The notes below the pieces were generated by a model. It was not told where the DNA came from, ran no database searches, and was given only the letters and a program-made list of their open reading frames with translations. A stretch of DNA of 48,990 nt from Sulfoacidibacillus ferrooxidans (GTDB taxonomy: Bacteria; Bacillota; Bacilli; Alicyclobacillales; SLC66). Shown here one piece after another: positions 8,161 to 17,170 of the stretch (positions are counted from its first letter, which is position 1; every line of letters begins with the position of its first letter). A program made the translations under genes and the position numbers. The stretch is from contig NZ_JALBUF010000014.1 in assembly GCF_022606465.1 (NCBI RefSeq), forward strand, positions 1 through 48,990, read 5' to 3'.

Positions 8161-8904
8161 ATGTCAGAGATTGATTTGGTGATTGTCAATTATAATACGA
8201 AGTCTATGTTATTCCAGTGTTTGCAAAGTATTGCGGCTCACACCTCCATCCCACATGAAATCATTGTTGTTGACAATGGGAGTACCGATGGCTCTGTTCA
8301 AGCACTTCGTCACGTGAACTCAGACCATCTGATCGTCATTGCCAACAACCACAACAAGGGGTATGCAAAGGCGTGTAACCAAGGGATTGTCGCAGGATCA
8401 AGTCCGTACATTCTTTTGCTCAATAGTGATGTCATGGTGACTGAACAGTGGTTAGAGCCTTTGCTTCATTGTATGAAGAGTGATCCGCGGATTGCTGTCG
8501 TTGGCCCGAAAATGATCGATGAGCACGGGCGCATTACAGGTGCTGGCGTTGTTGGAACGGAAGCGCACCATGTCCCGCGTGGGTTACTCGAGCGAGATGA
8601 GCCTGGAAAGTATGATCAACAGGAAGATTGTTTGAGTGTTTGCGGAGCAGCGTATCTTATTCGTCGTGATCTCCTTGGAGAGTTAGGACTGTTTGACGAG
8701 CATTACTTTTTTTATTTTGAGGAAACAGATTATTCGTTTCATGCACGGCATCAGGGCTATCGTGTGGTGTATTGTCCACAAAGCACCATTTATCATCTCA
8801 TGGGACAAAGTTGTAACGATCATGGAAAGCTTCGCTCCATGTTTGAAGAGAGCGAGCGTTACTTTAAGAAAAAATGGGCGCATGTTATGCATGATTCACA
8901 ATGA
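8161..8904 (+). CDS. Family 2 glycosyltransferase
   Basis: A 247-aa GT-A fold glycosyltransferase. The nucleotide-binding start IDLVIVNYNT, the VVDNGSTDGS motif, LLNSDV (metal-binding DXD equivalent) and the C-terminal FDEHYFFYFEETDYSFHAR (acceptor and catalytic region, ED motif) are all present. This matches the rhamnosyltransferase-like subgroup that acts in polysaccharide or protein glycosylation. ATG 8161 follows AAGGAG by 8 bases; the upstream in-frame TTG 8155 is too close to that site. The gene begins 12 bases after rmlA and should be co-transcribed with it. No membrane segments, so cytosolic. Confidence 0.85.
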   Translation: MSEIDLVIVNYNTKSMLFQCLQSIAAHTSIPHEIIVVDNGSTDGSVQALRHVNSDHLIVIANNHNKGYAKACNQGIVAGSSPYILLLNSDVMVTEQWLEPLLHCMKSDPRIAVVGPKMIDEHGRITGAGVVGTEAHHVPRGLLERDEPGKYDQQEDCLSVCGAAYLIRRDLLGELGLFDEHYFFYFEETDYSFHARHQGYRVVYCPQSTIYHLMGQSCNDHGKLRSMFEESERYFKKKWAHVMHDSQ

Positions 8905-8924
8905 TGTAGAAAGGAGTGAAACCA

Positions 8925-9647
8925 GTGACTTATTATCGGAAAGCGACGAACAATAAACTCACGGCCATGATGCAAGTTCGTAACGAATCTCATCGCTATA
9001 TACGACAAGTACTGGATGACTTATCTGAGTACGTCGACGAAATCGTAATTGTAGACGATGGATCAACTGATGATACGGCTGCGATTTGCGCCAGTTACCC
9101 CAAAGTGGTTTCTCTGGGGCGATCAGATGCTTCACTCTATGGGATCAATGAGATGGCCCTTAAATTACGCTTATTTCGTCGCACGCTTGCGACAAGACCG
9201 GATTGGATTTTAGCGATTGACGCAGATGAATGTTTTGAACCTCGATTTAAAGACGATGTTCGAGGGATGATCAATCAAACTCTCCTGGATTGGTATGCAT
9301 TTCGTTTTTATCATTTTTGGCATTCAACGACTCACTATCGTGTGGATAAATTATGGGCACCCGTACAATATGGTCCTCGACTCTTTCGCTACCTCCCACA
9401 AGCCACCTATCGATGGAATCATCAAGCATTGCACGGAGGTAGTTTACCGATGAATCTCGTATCGGAATTCCCGGGCACTTCTTCTTCTCTTCGCATCAAA
9501 CATTTTGGCTACGCAGGATCCGTTGAAGAGACGCTGCGAAAGTACCAATTTTATGTGTCGCGCGATCCGAATTCAGACTTTTGCCCACGTAGCCACTATG
9601 ATTCCATGCTGGACGAACATCCTATCTTGGAACCGTGGGTGGACTAG
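8925..9647 (+). CDS. Family 2 glycosyltransferase
   Basis: A 240-aa GT2 protein of the WaaE/KdtX-like type: LTAMMQVRNES at the N-terminus, VIVDDGSTDDT, then ILAIDADECFEP carrying the DXD-like metal site. The rest is rich in aromatic residues (RFYHFWHS, YGPRLFRY) and ends near LEPWVD. GTG 8925 lies 8 bases after AAGGAG and is preferred to the in-frame GTG 8916 that overlaps this site. It follows the previous transferase closely, with the next gene starting one base after its stop. Donor and acceptor cannot be read from sequence. Confidence 0.82.
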   Translation: MTYYRKATNNKLTAMMQVRNESHRYIRQVLDDLSEYVDEIVIVDDGSTDDTAAICASYPKVVSLGRSDASLYGINEMALKLRLFRRTLATRPDWILAIDADECFEPRFKDDVRGMINQTLLDWYAFRFYHFWHSTTHYRVDKLWAPVQYGPRLFRYLPQATYRWNHQALHGGSLPMNLVSEFPGTSSSLRIKHFGYAGSVEETLRKYQFYVSRDPNSDFCPRSHYDSMLDEHPILEPWVD

Positions 9648-9648
9648 G

Positions 9649-10485
9649 ATGAGTTCATCCATTGAAGTGATCATGGTGAGTTGTAATACATGTGAAAAAA
9701 CAGCACGATGTCTTGCTCTTTTATTGAAGTACACGGATGTTCCTTTTCATATCTGGGTCATTGATAACGCATCCACAGATGGGTCACAAGAGATGCTCAG
9801 AACTTACCAACACATGCACCCAGCCTGTGTGACTGTGATCGAAAACACGACCAATGTCGGGTATGCCCCTGCCATTCATCAAGTGTATGTCGATCTTCAT
9901 CCCACCTCTGACTTGTGCTACGTCAATTCCGATGTGTACGTTGGACCGCAATGGACTTCGCGTTTACAGCGCCATCTGATGCATGATCCGCAGATTGCAG
10001 CTGTAGCCCCTATTGGGCGAGGCATCGGGGGTAGACAGGATCTAGATCATAAAGGAAGAGAATGGGCGGGGAACGCCTATAGTGAAGCCGTACTCCTGGC
10101 AGTCAATGCTACGCTTGAATCAGTGATCCCATGTGCAGTGACAGCGAAAACACTCCAAGGGACGCTTTTGTATATACGAAGATCGGCACATGAGGAGATT
10201 GGTGGTCTGGATCCAGAGTGCATCTGTGGTGCAGATGATGCAGATTGGTGTTTGAGAGCCAGGCTTGCCGGTTGGAAACTCGTGATCGCGCTAGATACGT
10301 TTGTTTGGCATGATGACCACAGCTCTTTTCGTCGCTTAGAGGATCAGGGAGAGCAGTGGATTGATTGTAGTTGGGCGTACTTTAATCAAAAATGGGCAGG
10401 ACGATTGGATCATCTGACCTGGGTAGATTTAATGGAAAATGCCACACCGACCGATGATCCGGTGTATCGCTATGAGGAATTTTAA
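9649..10485 (+). CDS. Family 2 glycosyltransferase
   Basis: A 278-aa GT2 protein with IEVIMVSCNTCEKT at the N-terminus, VIDNASTDGS, YVNSDVYVG as the metal-binding segment, and a C-terminal GADDADWCLRARLAG region typical of rhamnosyltransferase-like members. The frame is open further upstream (to 9505), but that overlaps the previous transferase; ATG 9649 starts one base after its stop, so translation is probably coupled. It continues the rmlA-led operon and suggests an oligosaccharide built by at least three successive transferases. Confidence 0.82.
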   Translation: MSSSIEVIMVSCNTCEKTARCLALLLKYTDVPFHIWVIDNASTDGSQEMLRTYQHMHPACVTVIENTTNVGYAPAIHQVYVDLHPTSDLCYVNSDVYVGPQWTSRLQRHLMHDPQIAAVAPIGRGIGGRQDLDHKGREWAGNAYSEAVLLAVNATLESVIPCAVTAKTLQGTLLYIRRSAHEEIGGLDPECICGADDADWCLRARLAGWKLVIALDTFVWHDDHSSFRRLEDQGEQWIDCSWAYFNQKWAGRLDHLTWVDLMENATPTDDPVYRYEEF

Positions 10486-10606
10486 GTTGGCCTGCCTAAT
10501 TACATGTTTTCCTAGTTTTGTGCCAAGTCGCTCACTTGTATACGTGAATATGGTACAAGAGACGACCAGTCACCACCATCCACCACGGAAAGGGGATCAT
10601 CCAATC

Positions 10607-11074
10607 ATGCCGCACGGTTCAGGCCACATAAAGGGCAAGACACTGATTGTACAAACCATTCAAGCAGGTAGCTTAGACACGCAACACATCAAAGTCAGAG
10701 GACATCGAGTGGTGTTACGGTATCCGATTCGAAAGAGAATCCATACCCTTCGACGAGAATTGCATGAGTTGCACAAAGAACTTCATCACATCGATCATAC
10801 GTTGAAACGTGAATTGCACCGACAAGAAGAGCAAATGCGCGATCTTCAAAAGGAACTGCGACTGATGAAAAATGAACTGGCCAGCGGATTGCCGGCTAAT
10901 CCTGTTCTTCAAGCCTATTTCACAGCTTATCAACATCAAGTCGTCACTGTGACGACAGGCGGGGGAAGCATCACCGGTACAGTGACGTTAGTTGGCACAA
11001 ATGCCGTTGAAATCACTGAAAGTACAGGAGATATTGTGGTCATACCTTACGGTAAAATCGTTTCTATTTCATAA
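10607..11074 (+). CDS. Coiled-coil protein with C-terminal DUF2642-like barrel
   Basis: About 155 aa. Residues 40-90 form a long charged coiled coil rich in Leu, His, Lys and Glu (heptads such as LRRELHELHKELHHIDHTL). The C-terminal 50 residues read VVTVTTGGGSITGTVTLVG...VVIPYGKIVSI, the Sm-like small beta-barrel pattern of DUF2642 proteins, which are common in spore formers. The frame is open back to 10439; ATG 10607 has AAAGGGGATC upstream at slightly long spacing, ATG 10550 is the alternative. It follows the glycosyltransferases, and a second single-barrel protein follows it. A structural or surface role is inferred from context only. Confidence 0.6.
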   Translation: MPHGSGHIKGKTLIVQTIQAGSLDTQHIKVRGHRVVLRYPIRKRIHTLRRELHELHKELHHIDHTLKRELHRQEEQMRDLQKELRLMKNELASGLPANPVLQAYFTAYQHQVVTVTTGGGSITGTVTLVGTNAVEITESTGDIVVIPYGKIVSIS

Positions 11075-11090
11075 AGAGGGGTGAGTTAAG

Positions 11091-11288
11091 ATGACATTTG
11101 AATCATTTTTGCATGCTTTTATCGGTGATACCGTAGAAGTGGTCGTCCCGTCATCCATGTATGAAGGGACACTCACGTCTGTACAAACAAGCTTTATTCA
11201 AGTGCAGGAACCACCCATTGTCTATGGTCAGCCGATTACCGTGACCATTTCTACTTCAAACATCGATTATGTTCGGATCTTGGTTTAG
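11091..11288 (+). CDS. Small DUF2642-like protein
   Basis: A 65-aa protein made of one Sm-like barrel: an N-terminal helix (TFESFLHAF), then GDTVEVVVPSSMYEGTLTSV and a final ITVTISTSNIDYVRIL strand pair. It resembles the C-terminal part of the preceding gene and starts 16 bases after it, preceded by GAGGGGTGAG. The pair may be subunits of one assembly. Function of the family is not established; several relatives are linked to sporulation. Confidence 0.62.
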   Translation: MTFESFLHAFIGDTVEVVVPSSMYEGTLTSVQTSFIQVQEPPIVYGQPITVTISTSNIDYVRILV

Positions 11289-11309
11289 TGCCATGTAACG
11301 TGACGTTGT

Positions 11310-12017
11310 TCATGGGAATGGATCAGTCAGATTCACTTGTGCCCATGCAGAATAGGGGTGATCGGATACTTGACTGCTACTCCATGAGCGAATCACACGA
11401 TGATATAGAGGCTGGTTGATGATGGCAATGCGACTTTTTTGCAGAAATTGAAGTGTCATAGCCACATCTTCATAGAGTCTGCCGTAAGAAGAATCGGATA
11501 CATCCCATCCTCCAAAACTCCGTAATCGGTCCGTGCGATAGAAGCGGGGGATGGGTACTTTTGCATACTCTTTCGAGACGGTAATCGGTGTAGAATGTTC
11601 AATGCCACGATACAACAGATGGCCTCTTCTTGTTTGCCTCCAGACATGATAGGAGGAGGTGAGGAGTCCCACTTCGTGACTCTGATCATCCATTTCGCTC
11701 AAAAGAGTAGACACTGCCAGATTGGGTAACCAATCATCGGCATCTAGTTCTAACAAATAGATCCCTTTGGTTTGCAGTAACGCTGCATTTAATGCATGTG
11801 CCTTTCCCAAATTAATCGGCAAAGTGATTAACTTAATCCGTGAATCATGAAAGGAGCGAACGATATCAATGGTGTGATCCGTGGATCCATCATCGACAAC
11901 CAGGCATTCCCAGTCATCAGTCGTTTGATCAAGTACCGACTGTAACGCCTTCGAGATTCGCATTTCTTCATTGTATGAACAGATGACAATGGTTACTTTT
12001 GGATGGGTAGGAATCAT
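11310..12017 (-). CDS. Family 2 glycosyltransferase
   Basis: A 235-aa GT2 protein convergent with the DUF2642-like genes. VTIVICSYNEE at the N-terminus, VVDDGSTDHT, then LELDADDW as the DXD metal site, and a C-terminal GGWDVSDSSYGRLYEDVAM with the ED catalytic pair. ATG 12017 is preceded by GAGGAAGG. It lies 78 bases after the diiron protein gene on the same strand and probably shares its transcript. It is the fourth transferase here, in a separate transcription unit from the rmlA operon. Confidence 0.83.
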   Translation of the reverse strand: MIPTHPKVTIVICSYNEEMRISKALQSVLDQTTDDWECLVVDDGSTDHTIDIVRSFHDSRIKLITLPINLGKAHALNAALLQTKGIYLLELDADDWLPNLAVSTLLSEMDDQSHEVGLLTSSYHVWRQTRRGHLLYRGIEHSTPITVSKEYAKVPIPRFYRTDRLRSFGGWDVSDSSYGRLYEDVAMTLQFLQKSRIAIINQPLYHRVIRSWSSSQVSDHPYSAWAQVNLTDPFP

Positions 12018-12095
12018 GTTAACCTTCCTCGCTAACCCGTGTCGTCGCTTATCTTACCTTATGCAAAAACAGTGCTTATAGTCACTATATGTGCG

Positions 12096-12848
12096 CTACG
12101 GTGCAGGATTGATCGATTGTTTTAGCATTTCTTCATGTAAGTTGGTATACATAGTTGCTTCGGAAATCGCAATTTCTTTCCCTGTTCGATACATGATCTC
12201 TAGGTTTGTTGGATTCTGCTCCTTCATGAGTATATTTTTACATAATTGATAATGATGAGGCTCATGTTCATGTGCGTGAGCCGTCCAAAATGTCACGTCA
12301 ATGGGATGCACTCGCTGATAATGAGGGTGTTCCATCCCTTTAGCGATCATACCCATGACTGTACCTGCAAAATATTCAGACCCAAATCCCACTGCTGCCA
12401 CGGCTTCTATAGGTGTGGCATTGCGGAAAAAATGGATAAACCCAGTAATGGCTTCAGATACCGAAGATGACATGGGTACTAGAGGAATGCCATGTTGATC
12501 AAGGGTAATCGATGGGTACACGGAAGTGAGGAAGGTGCGATAAAGGGATTCGTGATCACGACCCATGATTCCACGACCTGCTTCATCCCACAAATTATCT
12601 GCCAAGGGTATCCACCACTCACTCTGTGGTTCCATGGCTGATATGGCTGCACCTAATACGCGAGGAAAGTGTCGACTATAGTAGCTATATTGGATCGCAA
12701 AATAACGAAGTTGATCCATAGAATAGTCACCACGAAGTAAAGTCTTAAAAAATACGCCCTCATAAAAATAATCGTGAACAATTTGATCCATGGCTACCTC
12801 AATGGACTGTAAAGGATTCAGTATGATTTCATCTGATGAGAATAGCAT
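12096..12848 (-). CDS. Haem-oxygenase-like diiron protein (TenA/PqqC/CADD-type fold)
   Basis: A 250-aa all-helical protein of the 'iron-containing redox enzyme' group. Candidate metal ligands match the family: E89 in NLWDEAG, H99 in RDHESLY, E158 in GSEYFAG, and a histidine-rich HAHEHEPHH run at 191-199 of which two would bind iron. Family members use a diiron site for oxidative chemistry on small molecules, fatty acids or their own side chains. ATG 12848 follows AAAGGTGG by 7 bases. It lies between gerB and a glycosyltransferase, all on the minus strand, with gaps of about 80 bases. The substrate cannot be inferred; a link to the neighbouring spore genes is a hypothesis. Confidence 0.7.
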   Translation of the reverse strand: MLFSSDEIILNPLQSIEVAMDQIVHDYFYEGVFFKTLLRGDYSMDQLRYFAIQYSYYSRHFPRVLGAAISAMEPQSEWWIPLADNLWDEAGRGIMGRDHESLYRTFLTSVYPSITLDQHGIPLVPMSSSVSEAITGFIHFFRNATPIEAVAAVGFGSEYFAGTVMGMIAKGMEHPHYQRVHPIDVTFWTAHAHEHEPHHYQLCKNILMKEQNPTNLEIMYRTGKEIAISEATMYTNLHEEMLKQSINPAP

Positions 12849-12932
12849 GCTAAAACCACCTTTTATAGTGTAAACTTATGTTCATGATAGCATAAGGCTA
12901 GGTTGCTACACGTGAAAATTTTTCGGTGATTG

Positions 12933-14054
12933 TCATTCTGTTTGTGGTGCAGGTATGGGTTGCCCTTTGAGATGGGCTATTACCCGTTTGCCCCATGACA
13001 TCAACCAAATGAGGATAGGCAATAGACTCAATATGCCACACATCGTATACAAGGTGATGGTTTGTTCGATGCGTGCGTGATCCTTCGCGAGGTACCAAGC
13101 GATTACTCCAAACGAACTAAAAGTGAGAAGCATCCACAGATGTTTCCAAGTCCACACCATTTGTTGATCTTTCTTCGATGGGAAAAGGAGTTCCCATCCT
13201 AATCGGAAATAAAGAATGGTGCGGACATAGGATCCAAGCGTCATTAATAGTAGTCCATACACATCAAAACGATCGACGATATAGAGGTGGATATTTCGTA
13301 ACGTTTCCTCAGATGGATAAGTGAGTGACGTCGCAAAGCCTAATCCGAATATTGTAATCACGCCTATAATTGGAGTTATCATCATAAGAGTTTGAAGGCC
13401 AATATTTGCAAACCATAATTTAAAAATTTTATTATGATCTTCCGATTTAATAGGGATGATCAATAAAAATAAAAGTTCTGTCCACATACTGAGTACAAGC
13501 CAAGTACCCCAGAATACAGGTTTTATCCCATACTCCAAGATCGGCAAGAGATGTCTAAAATCCTTCATAGGGGTACTCATGAACGTCACTGATGTACCCG
13601 TGATCAGACTCGAGATACCAAGAATAATCGCCGTTCGTAAAATGATATTTGTCCCTTTGAGAATGGCATAGAGACACCCAGAATAAAAAAATATGATTAA
13701 AGCAATCAAAGGCGTATCTGGGTAAAAATTGATTTTAATAAAATCGGATAAAAACGCAATTGAACTGCAGGAAAGAAAAAACAGATACAACCCGATGACG
13801 ATCACGAGGGAATGGCTGATCATGGGTCCAAATTGTTCTTTCATCCATTGCTTAAAAGGAGCTGTTTGAACTTGCAACTTGACTCTCCAAATGGCCATGA
13901 TTATGAGCAGGGCGATAGGAAGAGACACAAGCACCGATAGCCAAGCATCTCGTCCAGCCGTTTGCAATAAAAAGGGGAGCATCACTTCATGACCCATAAT
14001 CGGCAGTGTCATCACCATGGCAAAAAAAGTTTCCCAGGCGGTTGCATGCTTCAT
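12933..14054 (-). CDS. GerB-type spore germination permease
   Basis: About 373 aa, the B subunit of a GerA-family nutrient germinant receptor in the spore inner membrane, an APC-superfamily permease-like protein. The frame has about ten hydrophobic segments (for example LVIVIGLYLFFL, LIALIIFFYSG, TLMMITPIIGV). ATG 14054 is preferred over TTG 14075: GGAAGGTGG stands 9 bases upstream, and the ATG overlaps the gerC stop as ATGA, indicating coupled translation. Last gene of the A-C-B operon. Subunit B is thought to bind the nutrient; the ligand cannot be read from sequence. Confidence 0.88.
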   Translation of the reverse strand: MKHATAWETFFAMVMTLPIMGHEVMLPFLLQTAGRDAWLSVLVSLPIALLIIMAIWRVKLQVQTAPFKQWMKEQFGPMISHSLVIVIGLYLFFLSCSSIAFLSDFIKINFYPDTPLIALIIFFYSGCLYAILKGTNIILRTAIILGISSLITGTSVTFMSTPMKDFRHLLPILEYGIKPVFWGTWLVLSMWTELLFLLIIPIKSEDHNKIFKLWFANIGLQTLMMITPIIGVITIFGLGFATSLTYPSEETLRNIHLYIVDRFDVYGLLLMTLGSYVRTILYFRLGWELLFPSKKDQQMVWTWKHLWMLLTFSSFGVIAWYLAKDHARIEQTITLYTMCGILSLLPILIWLMSWGKRVIAHLKGQPIPAPQTE

Positions 14055-15247
14055 GTGTTTGACCCACCTTCCCAATCCATGTGTAGTGAAGGCATGGGAA
14101 CCTTCGGGTAGACATAGCGAGCAAGACCAGGATGCACAATATGTACCTTTACGGAAGTGGTAATCTGTGCATGCGTAAATACGTCATCCCATGTCGGACT
14201 CAATTGATGCCATAATTGGGGTTGTGTTCGGTAAAGGTGCAACCCAATATCAAGAATATCTGCGTGATCTTTTTTTTGTAACACAGTGATGGTGTCTGTG
14301 AGAATGGCTTGTACTTTTTTGGCGATTGCGACTTCCATTTGTTTTGTAGCAATGGATGGATCCATCGTATGATCCCCTGAATCTTGTGCAAGGGTCCCTT
14401 CAATATGGAATTGAAAATGAGCGACTAGATGACCGTGCGTCATCTGCATATGCATGATCGTATTTTCCTTTGTTAGTTCAAGGGCTTGTAGTGAATGACT
14501 TTTACTATTTGCGACATCGACAGCCCCTCCCTTTTCCTGCCCTAGAAGCCACACGAGTCCTTGCGTTTCTCTCGTATTTAATTCTCCAACCATGTGATTA
14601 TGATGAAAAATTGCCGTTCCTGCATACTCTACTAAGGGTGTTTTCGATAAATCCCTTTGAATATGGATCATGGGTAAATAACCTGTGTTCATCGGTCCAT
14701 ACATATCCCGAAGAAACTCGCGCATCGTAGGGGTTGTATAATTAGATATAAATCTGATATTTTCCATGCCGGAAGAAAGCGGAAACGCAGCATTCGCCCC
14801 ACATGAGGTGGAATCATGAAGTACTTGTTTTACCGGATCGTGAGTAACAAAAAGATAGGCGGCAAGGTGTGGTTGTTGATCGCGAATCCAAGTATCAAAA
14901 ACCCAGTATAGATCTTCCCGCGCTACGGTGCTACTCATAACAAGTGACTTTGTATGTGTAAAGACAATGCGGCGTTTTGCATCGCGGATCATTTCTCGTT
15001 CAATCGTTAATGCAGTTTGACCTGTACCAGTGAGAATGGTACGTCCCTTAGTACTCGTTCCTCCTTTGCCCATTTGTGCTCCAATAATTTCAACGATTAA
15101 TCGAAACTGTTGTGCTCCCACTTTCTCAATCCCGATTCCCGAAACTATGGCGGAATCTCTAAGTTCTAAACTACTCCAGCATCCAGTGACCGAGATGGAT
15201 AGTAACCCATACAAAATCATTTGAGAGAAAAATCGAGATATATTCAT
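14051..15247 (-). CDS. Ger(x)C-type spore germination lipoprotein
   Basis: A 398-aa C subunit of the germination receptor. It has a lipoprotein signal peptide with lipobox SVTGC (Cys at residue 23), followed by WSSLELRDSAIVSGIGIE, the usual Ger(x)C opening. The C-terminal domain includes the expected long mixed alpha/beta segment and ends near HMDWEGG. It would be lipid-anchored on the outer face of the spore inner membrane. Its ATG overlaps the gerA stop by ATGA, and its own stop overlaps gerB by ATGA, so all three subunits are translationally coupled. Confidence 0.9.
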   Translation of the reverse strand: MNISRFFSQMILYGLLSISVTGCWSSLELRDSAIVSGIGIEKVGAQQFRLIVEIIGAQMGKGGTSTKGRTILTGTGQTALTIEREMIRDAKRRIVFTHTKSLVMSSTVAREDLYWVFDTWIRDQQPHLAAYLFVTHDPVKQVLHDSTSCGANAAFPLSSGMENIRFISNYTTPTMREFLRDMYGPMNTGYLPMIHIQRDLSKTPLVEYAGTAIFHHNHMVGELNTRETQGLVWLLGQEKGGAVDVANSKSHSLQALELTKENTIMHMQMTHGHLVAHFQFHIEGTLAQDSGDHTMDPSIATKQMEVAIAKKVQAILTDTITVLQKKDHADILDIGLHLYRTQPQLWHQLSPTWDDVFTHAQITTSVKVHIVHPGLARYVYPKVPMPSLHMDWEGGSNT

Positions 15248-16734
15248 GGATGCCCTTTCCGTTTAGGTAACTCTTTGATTCTTGTTTGCTGTTGAACCGG
15301 TATACTGTGGGGGCGTTTACTAAAAAAGCGAATCGGCATTCGAATAATAGTATCTTTCCAATCAGAAAAATAAAGAGGAGCGAGTGGAGCCATAAAAGAA
15401 ACACCAAATGAAGTCAGGGAAACCATGTGAGTAAAGGTCACAAGCGTAACCATGATCACTCCGAACAAGCCAAATATACTAGCACTCACTAAATAAATTA
15501 GACGTAAAATCGAAACAACATCCGCAATAGAGGTTAAAAGAAAGCCAGAGATAATCGATGTGGCTACGACAATGATTGCAGGAGGCGTCATGAGTCCAGC
15601 ATCGACAGACACTTGTCCGAGTATGAGCGCACCTACGATACTCACAGCAGATCCTACTGTTTTTGGTAAACGAATACCCGCTTCGCGCACTAATTCAAAG
15701 CCAATTAACATGATAAAAATTTCAAAGGAAACCGGAAAAGGTGCTTTTTCATTAAATCCCTGAAAGCTGGGAATAAGCGCCGTTGGAATCATTTCTTTAT
15801 GAAAGTTAGTCGCGGAGATATAGAGACCAGGAGTAAGGACACTCACTGGTAAACTAAGAAATCGCAGTATCCTCAATAAGGTGACATAATACGGTCTAGA
15901 ACTATAGTCCTCTACACCCTGAAAAGATTCGACAAATAGATGGGGACCATAAAGCGTTGTCGGATCGCCGTCGACAATGATGATAATTCTCCCCTCCGTC
16001 AAAAGAGCGGCTGCTCGATCTGGTTTTTCTGTATTTCCGATGGTTGCAAAGATACTTAAAGGATTATCCTCAACAATCTGCTCGATCTCTCCCGAACTTG
16101 TAATGCTATCTAGTTGTATTTCTTGTAATTTTTGTTTCACGTAGTGTAGAATTTCAGGCGCTGTCAATCCTTCGATATATGCAATGACCAGTTTTGTGTG
16201 GGTGATGGAACCAAATTCATAGGGATGAAAACGCAGACGTGGATCTTTAATACGCTTGCGGATAAGTGCCATATTGGTTCCAATGGATTCTACAAATCCT
16301 TCATGTGAGCCGCGGACAGACATTTCAAATCCCGGTTCTTCGATCGATCGTTCGGGTAACGCAGGAGCAATGATCACTAAGCATTCTTCTTCACCATCAA
16401 AAAAAAGAGCAACTCCCCCTTGTAAAAGCATGCTTAAACAAGGTTCGATGGAGTGAAAACGGGTGGTATTTTTAATTGCAATATGGTTTTGTGCTTCATC
16501 TATCATAGATGTTGTTAGAACAAAAGTGTGTTGCAATAAGGGCGTGATGACACTAGGGTGAATTTGATCCTTATCTGCCAATCCTGAAACCATGACACTC
16601 ATGATCAGCTTGGGTTCTGCATATACCGTGTTAATTTGAAAATATTCATATTGAATATCATCACTATGACCAAAAAGATTTTGTATAAGTTGTTTATTTC
16701 TTTCAAGATTCGGTGAAAGGGCATGGATCATCAT
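15244..16734 (-). CDS. GerA-type spore germination protein
   Basis: A 496-aa A subunit of a nutrient germinant receptor. The large soluble N-terminal domain (residues 1-260) has the family segments IEGLTAPEILHYVKQKL and IIIIVDGDPTTLYGPHLFVE; the C-terminal half carries membrane segments, including the conserved FNEKAPFPVSFEIFIMLIGFELVREAGIRLP-like region seen in pieces. GerA proteins form an oligomeric ion channel that releases cations after nutrient binding. Start ATG 16734 (followed by another ATG) has AGAGG 7 bases upstream. First gene of a three-gene operon transcribed leftward. A sigma-G promoter is expected but I could not assign one. Confidence 0.9.
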   Translation of the reverse strand: MMIHALSPNLERNKQLIQNLFGHSDDIQYEYFQINTVYAEPKLIMSVMVSGLADKDQIHPSVITPLLQHTFVLTTSMIDEAQNHIAIKNTTRFHSIEPCLSMLLQGGVALFFDGEEECLVIIAPALPERSIEEPGFEMSVRGSHEGFVESIGTNMALIRKRIKDPRLRFHPYEFGSITHTKLVIAYIEGLTAPEILHYVKQKLQEIQLDSITSSGEIEQIVEDNPLSIFATIGNTEKPDRAAALLTEGRIIIIVDGDPTTLYGPHLFVESFQGVEDYSSRPYYVTLLRILRFLSLPVSVLTPGLYISATNFHKEMIPTALIPSFQGFNEKAPFPVSFEIFIMLIGFELVREAGIRLPKTVGSAVSIVGALILGQVSVDAGLMTPPAIIVVATSIISGFLLTSIADVVSILRLIYLVSASIFGLFGVIMVTLVTFTHMVSLTSFGVSFMAPLAPLYFSDWKDTIIRMPIRFFSKRPHSIPVQQQTRIKELPKRKGHP

Positions 16735-16776
16735 TTGTAAACCTCTTTAGACTACGAATGGTTGAATAGGTAATTT

Positions 16777-16799
16777 TTCTATACATTTCATGTATAGAA
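16777..16799. promoter_or_regulatory. Perfect inverted repeat upstream of the gerA operon
   Basis: TTCTATACAT-TTC-ATGTATAGAA: a perfect 10-bp repeat with a 3-nt centre, about 43 bases before the gerA start codon. It has no T tract typical of a terminator, so an operator or an RNA hairpin in the leader is more likely. Confidence 0.45.
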
Positions 16800-17170
16800 T
16801 GTGCAGGATATCTGTGAACTATTCTTTCCTTTTTCAACTATTATCCAGATCATTGAGCATAGTACTTATTTCATTGAAGCTGTGAAAATGCCCTTTGCAA
16901 CAACTAATATGAATGACACGGGTAAACAAACGTATTGCCAAAAGAATAGGAATCCGTACAAAAGACGCAGATGCTGATTTTATAGGCAAGATGAACCTGT
17001 ACCGAAGATGGAGTGAAACCTTCCTCTATCCATAAATGAAAAAAGCGTGAGGGTATCATTCAGCGAGTGACTGTCGGGTAGTGCTCATTGTGGAATGATT
17101 GTAGTATGAATACTTTTCTTCGGATCATGGTTTAAAGAGAGAAGGGAGTGATTAGCTAGGTCGCACCTAT
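16800..17170. other. Intergenic region between divergent gerA and YdjM-like genes
   Basis: No coding frame with family resemblance was seen. It must hold the promoters for the leftward germination operon and the rightward hydrolase gene, but no clear -35/-10 pair could be chosen. Confidence 0.4.
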
